A stretch of DNA of 64,000 nucleotides from Parasegetibacter sp. NRK P23 (GCF_023721715.1 NZ_JAMDLG010000001.1:2333784-2397783), one strand, 5' to 3'; counted from the first letter of the stretch, positions 44,331 through 53,469 are shown. The notes: a model not told the origin generated them from the letters alone. Numbers and translations: made by a program.

Positions 44331-45137
44331 TCAGAAAGTACGGAGCCAGTTGGTGACCTGAACCAATGAAATTTCTTCGATGAATATGAGGAACATGGCG
44401 ATTACCACCGACTTGTTCGCGGCGATCCCCACCCCCTGCGTTCCCTGCGTGGCATGGTAGCCCTGGTAGCAGCCCACCATACCTATGGTGAACCCGAACA
44501 CCAGTGATTTCACTACGGAAGAAACGATATCCAGGAAAACGATTTTTTCGAAAGCGCGGGAGAAAAAGGTTTCCATGGAAGTAAGCTCATTCTGGTGCAC
44601 ATTAAGGTAAGCGCCCATCATGGCCAGGAAACCGGTATAACACATCAGCATCGGCAACATCAGCGTTGTGGCCATTACCCTTGTTACCACCAGGAACTTA
44701 AAAGGATTGGTAGCGGAAACTTCCATGGCATCGATCTGCTCTGTTACGCGCATGGAACCCAGTTCCGCCCCGATATTAGACCCCACTTTACCCGCGGCGA
44801 TCAATGCGGTAACCAGGGGGGCCAGGGCACGGAGGATGGCGATAGAAACCAGCGACGGCAGCCACGATGTGGCACCGAACTCCGAAAGTGATGGCCTCGA
44901 CTGCTTGGTGAATACGATCCCCGTTACGAACCCGGTTAAAGAAATAAGTGCGAGTGATTTATAACCCACCTGGAAGCACTGGCGGATCACTTCCTGCCAT
45001 TCGTAAGGCGGCAGAAAAAGTTCTTTAAAGAAGCGTTGGACGAATTTCCAGATGGCATACATTTCTCCGAAGAAATTGTCAAGCCTCCTGGTTAGTATGT
45101 ATTTCCTTTCTTTTTTAGGGCCCTTTTCCATTCCCAT
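44331..45137 (-). CDS. MlaE-like permease of the MCE transporter
   Basis: A 268-residue multi-spanning inner-membrane protein of the MlaE/DUF140 family. Landmarks are VTALIAAGKVGSNIGAELGSM with the following RVTEQIDAMEVSATNPF, the usual MlaE core, and FGFTIGMVGCYQGYHATQGTQG near the end. I chose ATG 45137; the open frame continues upstream to a TTG at 45266 but that stretch is not MlaE-like. First gene of the operon mlaE-mlaF-mlaD-mtfA-ywbE. No MlaB or MlaC gene is present here. Confidence 0.9.
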   Translation of the reverse strand: MGMEKGPKKERKYILTRRLDNFFGEMYAIWKFVQRFFKELFLPPYEWQEVIRQCFQVGYKSLALISLTGFVTGIVFTKQSRPSLSEFGATSWLPSLVSIAILRALAPLVTALIAAGKVGSNIGAELGSMRVTEQIDAMEVSATNPFKFLVVTRVMATTLMLPMLMCYTGFLAMMGAYLNVHQNELTSMETFFSRAFEKIVFLDIVSSVVKSLVFGFTIGMVGCYQGYHATQGTQGVGIAANKSVVIAMFLIFIEEISLVQVTNWLRTF

Positions 45138-45285
45138 GATACGGGTTACTTGGTTTACGGGCGCAACACACAAAAAACTGTACCACCATGCTGCGACCCT
45201 GAAAATGAGCCACAAAGGTAAGATTGTAAAGCAAAAACGGCCACTATGGGCCGCTGTATCTGTCAAATAATAAGTTGAATGTTCG

Positions 45286-45765
45286 TTAAACCGCTACCAG
45301 CCTGGCTTTGAACTCCTTAATATGGGTGCTTGTGAACCACAAAAGGTGGTAGGGATCGTTTGAAATGCCAGTGGTCTTATGCCAGGTGGCGCCCTCAACG
45401 TCCTCTTTTACAAGGAGTTCACCCATAAAATTCCGGAAAATGAGGCCGGCGAACCGGTCGTTGATACAAGTGTGGATTTCGGCGAGGCCGGCGGTCCATA
45501 CTTCCAGCAATCTGGCAGGGGTGATGTCCTTAAGTTCGTTTAAGCCGGTCAGCGAGAGTGTTTCGAACAACTCCTGGATGCTGGACACTGAAAAAACGAT
45601 ACTCACGTCGATGCCGTTCCCGACTTCATCGAATTCCGGGTGGCGGCCGTACACCACAATCTCTTCGGGCAGGCGTACATATTCCACTTCGTGGTCGTTT
45701 ACGCAGGTTTCGCCTTCGTTCCTGCCATCATGTAATTGTTTCTGCAACAACTTCATAGGGTTCAT
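45286..45765 (-). CDS. Hypothetical protein (159 aa)
   Basis: A 159-residue acidic protein starting MNPMKLLQKQLHDGRNEGE. It has no signal or membrane segment. Stretches such as VSSIQELFETLSLTGLNEL and YHLLWFTSTHIKEFKARLV are predicted mixed alpha/beta. I recognise no family. It is 149 bp upstream of the MlaE-like gene in the same direction and could share its transcript. Function unknown. Confidence 0.6.
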   Translation of the reverse strand: MNPMKLLQKQLHDGRNEGETCVNDHEVEYVRLPEEIVVYGRHPEFDEVGNGIDVSIVFSVSSIQELFETLSLTGLNELKDITPARLLEVWTAGLAEIHTCINDRFAGLIFRNFMGELLVKEDVEGATWHKTTGISNDPYHLLWFTSTHIKEFKARLVAV

Positions 45766-46154
45766 TTTTTTGTTCAGGGATTTCTAAAACCGCAGCAGCT
45801 TTTAAGGGCTGCTACGGATAAGGTCCGGCGGCGGTCCAGGAATGAGGTCGTATTCTTGCTACGAACTGTGCCGTTCCGGAGCTTCAATATTCCAAAAAAA
45901 TAACGTAAAAATCATCGGAATACACCCCGTTTAACCACCAATTAACCACATTGTAAGACGTTACTCTTACGGACGATTACGTAAACTCAGTTATAAAATG
46001 AACCACCTGAAAATTAAAATAATCCGCATCATCTTAATATGAGGGTTAAAATCGCATTAAAGAACTGCTTAACCCGGCTTTCCGGCTCCTTAAAGGCATA
46101 TTTCTTGAATTATCCCATTTGTACTTATTCGCTCATCTATAAAAACTAAAGACT
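45766..46154. other. Gene-free stretch between divergent genes
   Basis: These 389 bp hold no gene I can support. GCAGCAGC/GCTGCT arms at 45792-45813 form a hairpin near the left gene's start. No clear TTTG / TAnnTTTG pair was found for the gene at 46155. Confidence 0.4.
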
Positions 46155-46415
46155 ATGAAACGTATAGAAAGAGAACCAACACTGGAATTTACCATTGAAG
46201 TGAACGGAAGCGTGGTGAACGTAAAAGCCAAGCCTTATATGGCGAACGATAAAAGAAGATTCCGGGTAAGCTACAATGGTAGCCCCGTACATATATTCGG
46301 GTGGGATACTGCAACGAATAGTGTGAAAGCCATTGACAGCGCAGCAGCAGACCATATACCAACATCCATTGAATATGCCATCGGCGAAGAGCTGAACCAC
46401 AGACTCGCCGCCTAA
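46155..46415 (+). CDS. Small hypothetical protein (86 aa)
   Basis: An 86-residue protein, MKRIEREPTLEFTIEVNGSV at the start, with FRVSYNGSPVHIFGWD in the middle and a helical C terminus (TSIEYAIGEELNHRLAA). It has no signal or membrane segment. It is followed by two strong consecutive hairpins, which supports it as a real, separately transcribed gene. Family and function not recognised. Confidence 0.65.
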   Translation: MKRIEREPTLEFTIEVNGSVVNVKAKPYMANDKRRFRVSYNGSPVHIFGWDTATNSVKAIDSAAADHIPTSIEYAIGEELNHRLAA

Positions 46416-46479
46416 ACGGTGGGAAAAACACCGTTTGAACCGTTCTTTCACCTTAAATTTTAGGTGAAAGAACGGTTTT
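46414..46479 (+). terminator. Double hairpin terminator
   Basis: First stem AAACGGTG (46414-46421) / CACCGTTT (46429-46436). Second stem 46438-46453 / 46462-46477, 16 bp and perfect (AACCGTTCTTTCACCT and its complement), followed by TT. The first stem overlaps the stop codon of the 86-aa gene. The second is symmetrical and long enough to act in both directions. Confidence 0.8.
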
Positions 46480-46670
46480 CGCGTTTTATGCGGTGGCGGT
46501 AAAATCAGTTGGTAAACCGGTGCCACCGACGTTGTTTTCCGTTATCCGACACCGTGTTTTGCACCTTAACTATTCGGTTAAAATACTTTCGAATCACATG
46601 AACATGTGGTGGAGCCGTTTGCAACGTTGAATCCCCGAACGCGGTCAGTAGTGGTAAAAAAAGTACAGCC

Positions 46671-47459
46671 ATGTTTTTCTACCCACGTTCCAACACATTC
46701 TTCCGTTGCGCACTTTTCCTTAGCATATTGTGCGCCGGTACCAGTTCCTGCAGTAAAGACGACGCTCCGGCCCCAGAGCCGGAGCCCCCCGCGCAGGAGT
46801 TTCAAATCACCTTCGATGCCACCACCATCTCTACCGCGCAAGTAGATTCCGCTTTTGTCGTGTTCCAACGCAAGGGTACCGTTAACCAGTACCACCTCCG
46901 TTTCGATAAGGTGAATGGAAAACTGTCCGCGAACATAGATGGTTTCCGCGCAGGAGAATGGACCGCATACCTTCATGTTTACGGCAGCGCAACCAGCGGC
47001 ACGGCTAAAAGGGAATACATCGACACGCTTGTATTCCAGCAGGGCTCCGTCCCACAAAACATCATACACAAAGGCCCAAAAGGCGGTATCGACGATGTGT
47101 GGGAACCTTATGTGCTGCTTACCAAAAACCCTGAACTGGTTGTTATTGTGCCACTCGACAATACCAATCCTTATTTTGAAGTAAGGGCCACCAATGCTGC
47201 CAAATGGCAAAGCTTTTATATTTCCCGTTCCGCCATGTTCCGCCTGAACAGCGGTTCAGGTAATGAATTAAAGGTGGAAGGCAGCTGGGATTGCCCCGGT
47301 GCATGTTTTACCAACGGTAACTACATTTCAGATAAAACCAAGTTTCTGCAATTTTCCGAAGCAGTGAAAACAAAAAACTGGAACAACGGGGAAGTGGACC
47401 TGATCGCTACCGACAAGCAGGGCAATACCACCGAGTTTTTTATTCCCTACGATATTTAG
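46671..47459 (+). CDS. Hypothetical lipoprotein (262 aa)
   Basis: A 262-residue lipoprotein; the signal ends in GTSSC (cysteine about 27), followed by a flexible KDDAPAPEPEPPAQE linker. The rest is beta-rich (EFQITFDATTISTAQVDSAF, WTAYLHVYGSATSG, FYISRSAMFRLNSG) and holds two cysteines in WDCPGACF. I recognise no family. It is probably surface- or periplasm-exposed. Not clearly in an operon; a bestrophin-like gene starts 67 bp downstream. Confidence 0.65.
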   Translation: MFFYPRSNTFFRCALFLSILCAGTSSCSKDDAPAPEPEPPAQEFQITFDATTISTAQVDSAFVVFQRKGTVNQYHLRFDKVNGKLSANIDGFRAGEWTAYLHVYGSATSGTAKREYIDTLVFQQGSVPQNIIHKGPKGGIDDVWEPYVLLTKNPELVVIVPLDNTNPYFEVRATNAAKWQSFYISRSAMFRLNSGSGNELKVEGSWDCPGACFTNGNYISDKTKFLQFSEAVKTKNWNNGEVDLIATDKQGNTTEFFIPYDI

Positions 47460-47526
47460 ATGGCATAATATTTTAAGCATGGGTGGGAAACAGTAACTTC
47501 ATTACTTAAGCCACTAAATCCCACTC

Positions 47527-48438
47527 ATGCTTGTTACCTCCAACATCAGGGTCAGTCGCATCCTGCGCAACACCTGGCATGTAGACCTGATCATGATAGC
47601 TTCCTGTACAGGAGCCTACCTCATCCATAAATACCTGCTAAACTACCACATTCAGATTCCGGTGATTGTACCAACGGTGCTGGGTACGGCCATCGCGTTT
47701 TTTATCGGTTTCAACAACAACCAGTCTTACGACCGTTGGTGGGAGGCCCGGAAAGTATGGGGGGCATTGGTGAACGATTCGCGCTCCTGGGCCAGGTCGG
47801 TACTGAGTTACATAGATAAGGAAGAAGTGGCCCCTGAAGTCTTGAAGGGACTGCGCACAAGATTGATTTACCGGCATATTGGTTTTCTGTACACCTTAAA
47901 AGGCGCTTTGAGGGGTGGTGTAACCGATAGCGACAAAACCTATATTCCCACTGGTGATCTCCACGAAGTGGACGAACACACGAACCTGCCCAACGCCTTG
48001 CTCCTACTTCAGGCCCGCGAGCTCCAGGCCTTGCACCAGCAGGGGTATATAGATGGGTTCAGGCTGATACAACTGGATGCCCTGCTGGTTAAATTTACGG
48101 ATGAAATGGGTATGAGCGAACGCATCAAAAACACTGTTTTTCCCACCACTTATAGTTATTTTACGAAACTTTTCATCTGGCTTTTTGTGGTATCCATTGC
48201 GTTGGTAACGTCTCAGACTATGGGCATCTGGTCAATTCCGATGAGCTGGTTGCTGGGCTTTGTGTTCGTTTCCACCCAAATCAACGGGATGAGCCTGATC
48301 AATCCCTTCGAGAACAATGTGGCGGCCATTCCGCTGAACCAGATCGCGCGCACCATCGAAATCAACCTGCTCCAAATGCTGGGAGAAAAGAACGTGCCTG
48401 AGCCAGTGAACCCCATAAACGGCGAATACGTCCTGTGA
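47527..48438 (+). CDS. Bestrophin-like (UPF0187) membrane channel
   Basis: A 303-residue membrane protein with the prokaryotic bestrophin pattern: hydrophobic segments near the N terminus, then GFNNNQSYDRWWEARKVWG, the family hallmark, and two more segments around 220-260 (FTKLFIWLFVVSIALVTSQ, IPMSWLLGFVFVSTQING). It ends near the family motif NPFENNVAAIPLNQIARTIE. Bacterial homologues form pentameric ion channels; KpBest is cation selective. The ion is not predictable here. Confidence 0.9.
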   Translation: MLVTSNIRVSRILRNTWHVDLIMIASCTGAYLIHKYLLNYHIQIPVIVPTVLGTAIAFFIGFNNNQSYDRWWEARKVWGALVNDSRSWARSVLSYIDKEEVAPEVLKGLRTRLIYRHIGFLYTLKGALRGGVTDSDKTYIPTGDLHEVDEHTNLPNALLLLQARELQALHQQGYIDGFRLIQLDALLVKFTDEMGMSERIKNTVFPTTYSYFTKLFIWLFVVSIALVTSQTMGIWSIPMSWLLGFVFVSTQINGMSLINPFENNVAAIPLNQIARTIEINLLQMLGEKNVPEPVNPINGEYVL

Positions 48439-48495
48439 TATGGGTTTCAGTAACCGGAAATTATCGGGTACTTTTGCGTTTTAAATCATCAGACT

Positions 48496-50694
48496 TTGAG
48501 TGTTCCCGTTTTCCTGTTCACGCCTCCGTTTACACAGCTCAATACGCCCTACCCGGCTACGGCCTACCTGAAAGGATTTCTGAATACAAAAAAAATCCGT
48601 TCCTTCCAGGCCGATCTTGGCATCGAAGTAACGCTGGCACTTTTTAGTAAGAATGGGCTCTCCGCGTTGTTTCAGCATATTGAACAGGAAGGAACGGCCA
48701 TTTCAGCGAATGCGAAACGGATGCTGCTCTTCAAAGATGAATACATCCACACTATAGATGCGGTAATCAGCTTCCTGCAAGGAAAAAATCCAACACTTGC
48801 GCACCAGGTATGCAGCCGCCGCTTCCTGCCCGAAGCTTCCCGCTTCGAACAAACAGACGACCTGCAATGGGCCTTCGGCGCCATGGGTAACCAGGACAAG
48901 GCAAAGCACCTGGCCACCATGTACCTGGAAGACCTTTCAGACCTGATTAAAGAATGCGCCGATCCGCATTTCGGTTTCAGCAGGTACGCGGAAAGAATGG
49001 GTCGCTCCGCGAACAGTTTCGATGAGTTACATGAGGCGCTTCAGGGAGCGCCCACTTATATAGACCGAATCCTGCTGGATTTGCTGAAAGAAAAGATGGA
49101 ACGGCTGAACCCAGAACTCGTGGCGATCTCCGTTCCTTTCCCCGGTAATCTTTACGCGGCCTTGCGTTGTGGGCAATTCATCAAGCTTCATTTCCCTTCT
49201 TCCAAAGTGGTGATGGGCGGCGGTTTCGCCAATACGGAACTCCGTTCTTTATCAGACCCAAGGGTATTCAGTTGTTTCGATTTCATCACCCTCGATGATG
49301 GAGAAGCACCCATAGAAAATTTAATCAGGCACGTGAACGGCGAGATAGGGAGCGATCAGTTGAAACGCACCTTCTTCCTGCAAAATGATACCGTAACTTA
49401 CATCAGCAACCCGGCCTGTACCGACTATAAACAGGGCCAGGTGGGCACACCGGATTACAGTGATCTTCCACTCGATCAATACATCTCCGCGATTGAGGTC
49501 ACTAATCCGATGCACAGTCTCTGGAGCGACGGGCGCTGGAATAAACTGACCATGGCCCATGGCTGCTATTGGGGCAAATGCACTTTCTGTGATATTTCAC
49601 TCGACTATATACGGCTATACGAACCCGTTACCGCCAGCCTTTTGTGCGACCGCATGGAAGAACTGATTGCGCAAACGGGACAAACGGGCTTTCATTTCGT
49701 GGATGAAGCAGCCCCGCCCGCATTGATGCGTGCCCTCGCGCTGGAAATCATCCGGAGAAAACTGGTCGTTTCCTGGTGGACGAATATCCGTTTTGAAAAA
49801 AGCTTCACCCGTGACCTCTGCATCTTACTCAAAGCCTCGGGTTGCATCGCCGTATCCGGTGGGCTTGAAGTGGCTTCCGACCGTTTACTGGAACTGATCC
49901 AGAAAGGGATTACCGTTGCCCAGGTGGCCAGGGTGAACAGGAATTTCACTGAAGCCGGCATCATGGTACACGCCTACCTGATGTACGGGTTCCCCACACA
50001 AACTTCCCAGGAAACGATCGATTCGCTCGAAATGGTACGGCAAATGTTCCAGGCCGGAGTACTGCAATCCGCCTTCTGGCACCAGTTCGCCATGACGGCA
50101 CACAGTCCGGTGGGCCTGCATCCCGAAAAATTCGGTGTGAAAAAGGAAACGGAAACCATCGGCAGTTTCGCCAACAACGACATCGTTCATACCGATCCGA
50201 AAGGCGCCGACCACGATGCCTTCAGTTTCGGCCTGAAAAAATCGTTGCTCAATTATATGCACGGCGCCTGCTTCGATTACCCGCTTTCAAAATGGTTCGA
50301 TTTCAAAGTACCTACTACTTCTGTTCCTCCAGATTATATCGTCAAATGCCTGGAAGAAGAGGAATACAGCGCGCCCAAACCCACAGCCAAGTTGGTATGG
50401 CTCGGAAAACCACCAGAGATCAGCCATTTCACCAAATCGAAAAAAGGACAACAGTGGGAAATGATGAGTCTTGCCTTCAGCAACAACAAAGAAACACTGG
50501 AAATAAAACTCAACCGGGAACAAGGCGCCTGGCTCGTGGACACACTTCCAAAGTTGTCGCCATCCAACATGAAAACATTTACATTGCAGGAAATAACAGC
50601 ACAGTATGAAGCCGCGGGACTGGAAGATTTTGACCTGTTCTGGTACAATAAACCCGTGAACCAATTGTATAAAGCAGGACTTTTACGCCTGTAA
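48496..50694 (+). CDS. B12-binding radical SAM protein
   Basis: A 732-residue protein. The N-terminal part (about 1-290) is a cobalamin-binding-like domain with PELVAISVPFPGNLYAALR and KVVMGGGFANTE; the radical SAM barrel follows at about 340-560. The cluster motif is GCYWGKCTFCD, with spacing C-x4-C-x2-C instead of the classical C-x3-C-x2-C. The frame has no ATG near the domain start; TTG 48496 gives MSVPVFLFTPPFT, the expected N terminus, so TTG is used. The last 120 residues are an added domain. The substrate is unknown. YihY follows 9 bp later. Confidence 0.85.
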   Translation: MSVPVFLFTPPFTQLNTPYPATAYLKGFLNTKKIRSFQADLGIEVTLALFSKNGLSALFQHIEQEGTAISANAKRMLLFKDEYIHTIDAVISFLQGKNPTLAHQVCSRRFLPEASRFEQTDDLQWAFGAMGNQDKAKHLATMYLEDLSDLIKECADPHFGFSRYAERMGRSANSFDELHEALQGAPTYIDRILLDLLKEKMERLNPELVAISVPFPGNLYAALRCGQFIKLHFPSSKVVMGGGFANTELRSLSDPRVFSCFDFITLDDGEAPIENLIRHVNGEIGSDQLKRTFFLQNDTVTYISNPACTDYKQGQVGTPDYSDLPLDQYISAIEVTNPMHSLWSDGRWNKLTMAHGCYWGKCTFCDISLDYIRLYEPVTASLLCDRMEELIAQTGQTGFHFVDEAAPPALMRALALEIIRRKLVVSWWTNIRFEKSFTRDLCILLKASGCIAVSGGLEVASDRLLELIQKGITVAQVARVNRNFTEAGIMVHAYLMYGFPTQTSQETIDSLEMVRQMFQAGVLQSAFWHQFAMTAHSPVGLHPEKFGVKKETETIGSFANNDIVHTDPKGADHDAFSFGLKKSLLNYMHGACFDYPLSKWFDFKVPTTSVPPDYIVKCLEEEEYSAPKPTAKLVWLGKPPEISHFTKSKKGQQWEMMSLAFSNNKETLEIKLNREQGAWLVDTLPKLSPSNMKTFTLQEITAQYEAAGLEDFDLFWYNKPVNQLYKAGLLRL

Positions 50695-50703
50695 AAAAGC
50701 ACC

Positions 50704-51609
50704 ATGAAGTTCGTAAGTTCCACCATACAGATTTTAAGAAACACTTTCAGGGAACTGGTTTCCAATGATCCGCTGCGTATGGCTGGCGCCACGGCGTTCT
50801 TCACCACCTTCGCCCTTCCTCCCATCCTGATCATCATCATCCAGTTACTCGGATCCATCTTCGGAAAAAAGTCTATTGGCGGACAGCTTTTCCGGCAACT
50901 CGACCAGATGCTGGGGCAGGAAAGCGCCTTGCAAATACTGGAAACCCTGCGCGCATTCAGGAGCCTGGCGGAAAACCCTTTCATCACCATCGGGGGATTT
51001 ATATTCCTTCTATTCGTGGCCACCACCCTCTTCAGGGTCATAAAAAACTCCATCAACCAGATCTGGAAGGTAAAAGTCGGGAAGAAGAAAGTATTACAAA
51101 CACTGACCTCCAGGCTGAAGTCGGTAGGCGTGATCGTGTCCGCCGGACTACTGCTGTTCATCGGTGTGATCGCTGAGGCCGCGAATGTTTTTTTGGCCGG
51201 TTACCTGGAAAAACTGCTTCCGCAGATGGCGGTATATTTCAACAGTGTACTCAGCTATTTCATTTCCATTATCATCGTTACCGTATGGTTCGTACTGGTG
51301 TTCCATTTTTTGCCGGATGGACGGGCACCGCTTCGCACCACCATTGTGGGTGGCATTGTTACCAGCATCGCGTTCAATATCGGCAAACTGATCCTCCGCT
51401 GGTTGCTGAACTACAGTAACATCAGCACCATCTTTGGTACATCATCCGCTATTGTGCTCATTCTATTGTTCGTATTTTATACCGCGCTGATCTTCTATTT
51501 CGGCGCAGCCTTCACCAAAATATGGGGAGAATTCAGCGGCAGACCGGTGAAACCACTTCCTCACGCCGTAAAATACAGGCTTACAGAAACAGACATTAAC
51601 ACAAATTAA
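50704..51609 (+). CDS. YihY/virulence factor BrkB family membrane protein
   Basis: A 301-residue inner-membrane protein with about six hydrophobic segments. Family marks are RMAGATAFFTTFALPPILII near the start, then VATTLFRVIKNSINQIWKVK, LPDGRAPLRTTIVGGIVTSI and FGTSSAIVLILLFVFYTALIFYFGA (in parts). Despite old names the family is not an RNase; its role is unsettled. It starts 9 bp after the radical SAM gene, so the two are likely co-transcribed. Confidence 0.9.
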   Translation: MKFVSSTIQILRNTFRELVSNDPLRMAGATAFFTTFALPPILIIIIQLLGSIFGKKSIGGQLFRQLDQMLGQESALQILETLRAFRSLAENPFITIGGFIFLLFVATTLFRVIKNSINQIWKVKVGKKKVLQTLTSRLKSVGVIVSAGLLLFIGVIAEAANVFLAGYLEKLLPQMAVYFNSVLSYFISIIIVTVWFVLVFHFLPDGRAPLRTTIVGGIVTSIAFNIGKLILRWLLNYSNISTIFGTSSAIVLILLFVFYTALIFYFGAAFTKIWGEFSGRPVKPLPHAVKYRLTETDINTN

Positions 51610-51675
51610 ACAGCCGCGGCTTATGGAGAAATAGCGTTCCTGCTTCCCGGGAGTAATCAACCAACCATTGCTCCC

Positions 51676-52524
51676 ATGAAACAACTTTGCATTTTAGCAG
51701 GACTCCTTTCACTCTATGGCCATGCCTGTACCTTCCAGCCCGATGCGCTTTCGTCGGAGGAAGAAATTCCGGCACAAGCGACTCCATCAGATACACTGCT
51801 ATTAAGGTTTCCACCCCCGGCCGGTTATGAACTGGTTCCTGCAGCCAGGAACACCTTCGTTCACTTCCTGCACCACTTTCCTATGAAGCCGCACGGTAGC
51901 GCCGTATACTTGTATGATGGCCGCCTGAAAGCCAATCAGCAAGTTCATGCGGGTGTTCTGGATATTGATGTGGGCAAACGCGATCTCCAGCAATGTGCCG
52001 ATGCCGTGATGCGGCTGCGTGCTGAATATCTTTTTCAAACAAAACAACCTCAACTGATCAGCTTTAATTTTGTGAACGGATTCTCCGCAACATACAGCAG
52101 GTGGGCAAACGGGGAACGTATCCAGTTTAACGGGAACCATTGTTCCTGGAAGGCGGGCGCCGCGGCAGACCATTCCTACATCAATTTCAGAAAATACCTT
52201 GATATCGTCTTCGCTTATGCCAGCACGATATCCCTGAGCAAACAACTCCATCGGAAACCCATAGCGCAGTTGGAGGCGGGAGATGTTTTCATAGAAGCCG
52301 GAAGTCCGGGGCATGCCGTGATCGTAATGGCCGTAGCGCGGGAAAAGACTTTTGGGAAAAAGATATTCCTGCTGGCCCAGAGCTATATGCCGGCCCAGGA
52401 TATCCATATACTGGTGAACAAGGAGAACCGCAAGCTATCACCCTGGTATGAAGTTCCTGAAGACGGCATATTGCAAACCCCGGAATGGCGGTTTAATACA
52501 GCGAACAACATATATGGATTTTAA
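51676..52524 (+). CDS. DUF4846 exported protein
   Basis: A 282-residue protein with a signal peptide that may end in a lipobox (LYGHAC). The body matches DUF4846: FPPPAGYELVPAARNTFVHF, VYLYDGRLKANQQVHAGVLD, CADAVMRLRAEYLF, and GDVFIEAGSPGHAVIVMAVA, the last being the best conserved part. The family has no established function. It lies 66 bp after the YihY gene, and no terminator was seen between them. Confidence 0.85.
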   Translation: MKQLCILAGLLSLYGHACTFQPDALSSEEEIPAQATPSDTLLLRFPPPAGYELVPAARNTFVHFLHHFPMKPHGSAVYLYDGRLKANQQVHAGVLDIDVGKRDLQQCADAVMRLRAEYLFQTKQPQLISFNFVNGFSATYSRWANGERIQFNGNHCSWKAGAAADHSYINFRKYLDIVFAYASTISLSKQLHRKPIAQLEAGDVFIEAGSPGHAVIVMAVAREKTFGKKIFLLAQSYMPAQDIHILVNKENRKLSPWYEVPEDGILQTPEWRFNTANNIYGF

Positions 52525-52714
52525 AATGAATGAACATTTCTGCAATTAGTTCATGATTTCTTAACCTATTCACGCATTTCAAACGTTTTTAAAAGTTTTT
52601 TTTGACAAAAAACAAGGCTGGGTGTCATGATTTTTATTCGCTGAAACACTTTCCCAGCAAGGGTTTTGCATTTTTTCTAACAGTTTTACGGTAATGAAAT
52701 CACCTTTTTTTTGA
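52525..52714. other. Gene-free stretch upstream of the small secreted protein
   Basis: AT-rich DNA with several T runs. I see no gene and no clear terminator for the DUF4846 gene. The promoter of the next gene begins at 52715. Confidence 0.4.
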
Positions 52715-52746
52715 TTTGCGGCCCCGTTTGTCCCGTTATACTTTTG
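52715..52746 (+). promoter_or_regulatory. Strong Bacteroidota-type promoter
   Basis: TTTG (52715-52718), 20 bp spacer, TACTTTTG (52739-52746): an exact match to TTTG / TAnnTTTG at optimal spacing. The start codon of the small secreted protein lies about 130 bp downstream, leaving a long 5' leader. Confidence 0.7.
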
Positions 52747-52878
52747 TACTGTTGATATATCAAACAGCGCTGAACGCGCACCGAGCCGCTCAACATCTAG
52801 CATCCGCTTGTAACACGATTGTAGTCCATATTCATAATTCGAGGCAAAAAAAATTAATTAACTAAGAAATCATTTATT

Positions 52879-53271
52879 ATGAAAAAGGGACTTAACAACA
52901 AATTTTTCGCTGTAGCACTGATGGCCATCATGTCTTTCTCTTTCAACAGCACAGTAATGGCTGCTGATGGTCCTGCTCCCACCGCCGTTAACCTGAAGTT
53001 CATCGGTAAAATGGAGGAGCGTCCTGTGTTCCAACTGAACCTGGCCAACCAGAGCGATTACACAGTAGTGGTGAAAGGCGCTTACGGTGATGTGCTTTAC
53101 AAAGACAACCTCGCCGGAGAGATCGGTTACAAGAAATTCCTGCTGAACACTGAAGCAATCGACGACACTTTCCTCCGTTTTGAAGTGACCAGCCGCAAAA
53201 CAAACGAAACTACCGTATTCGAGATCAACCTGAATGCGAAAGACGCGGACAAAATGGTGGTAACTAAGTAA
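52879..53271 (+). CDS. Small secreted protein, probably highly expressed (130 aa)
   Basis: A 130-residue protein with a clear signal peptide (KKGLNNKFFAVALMAIMSFS..VMAADG). The mature part is a short beta-rich domain (VNLKFIGKMEERPVFQLNLA, VVVKGAYGDVLYKDNLAGE, FLRFEVTSRKTNETTVFEIN). No cysteine, catalytic motif or named family is evident. A consensus promoter, long leader, CGT arginine codons in the first half and a strong terminator point to high expression. It stands alone. Role unknown; an abundant envelope or extracellular protein is a fair guess. Confidence 0.75.
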   Translation: MKKGLNNKFFAVALMAIMSFSFNSTVMAADGPAPTAVNLKFIGKMEERPVFQLNLANQSDYTVVVKGAYGDVLYKDNLAGEIGYKKFLLNTEAIDDTFLRFEVTSRKTNETTVFEINLNAKDADKMVVTK

Positions 53272-53292
53272 GATATTCCCCTAAAACTTAAG

Positions 53293-53322
53293 GCCGGCAG
53301 CAGTAATGTTGCCGGCTTTTTT
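53293..53322 (+). terminator. Strong Rho-independent terminator
   Basis: GCCGGCAGCA (53293-53302) pairs with TGTTGCCGGC (53307-53316; one G-T pair) around GTAA, followed by six T. It lies 21 bp after the stop of the small secreted protein gene. Confidence 0.88.
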
Positions 53323-53352
53323 GTTGTTTCACACAACTACTTTAGTACTTTT

Positions 53353-53469
53353 TATTTTCTCGCAAAGACGCCAAGGAGCAAGGACGCAAAGCGTTGTTTG
53401 TGTTTCAGCGCGATGCTATCGGGGAGCGGGCATGGAAATTTTCTCGCAACGACGCTACGACGCGGCGGG
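53353..53469. repeat. REP-like element, copy B (forward)
   Basis: Two blocks, 53353-53405 with the core AGCAAGGACGCAAAGCGTTG and 53439-53469 beginning TTTTCTCGCAACGACGC. Both recur in inverted orientation at 53729-53830 in the order expected for one composite element. The core words also match copy A at 7.74 kb. Confidence 0.6.

Noticed and set aside
46578-47210. 210-codon open frame opposite the lipoprotein at 46671
   Set aside because: The + strand frame has a lipobox signal and sensible composition; the antisense frame has neither.
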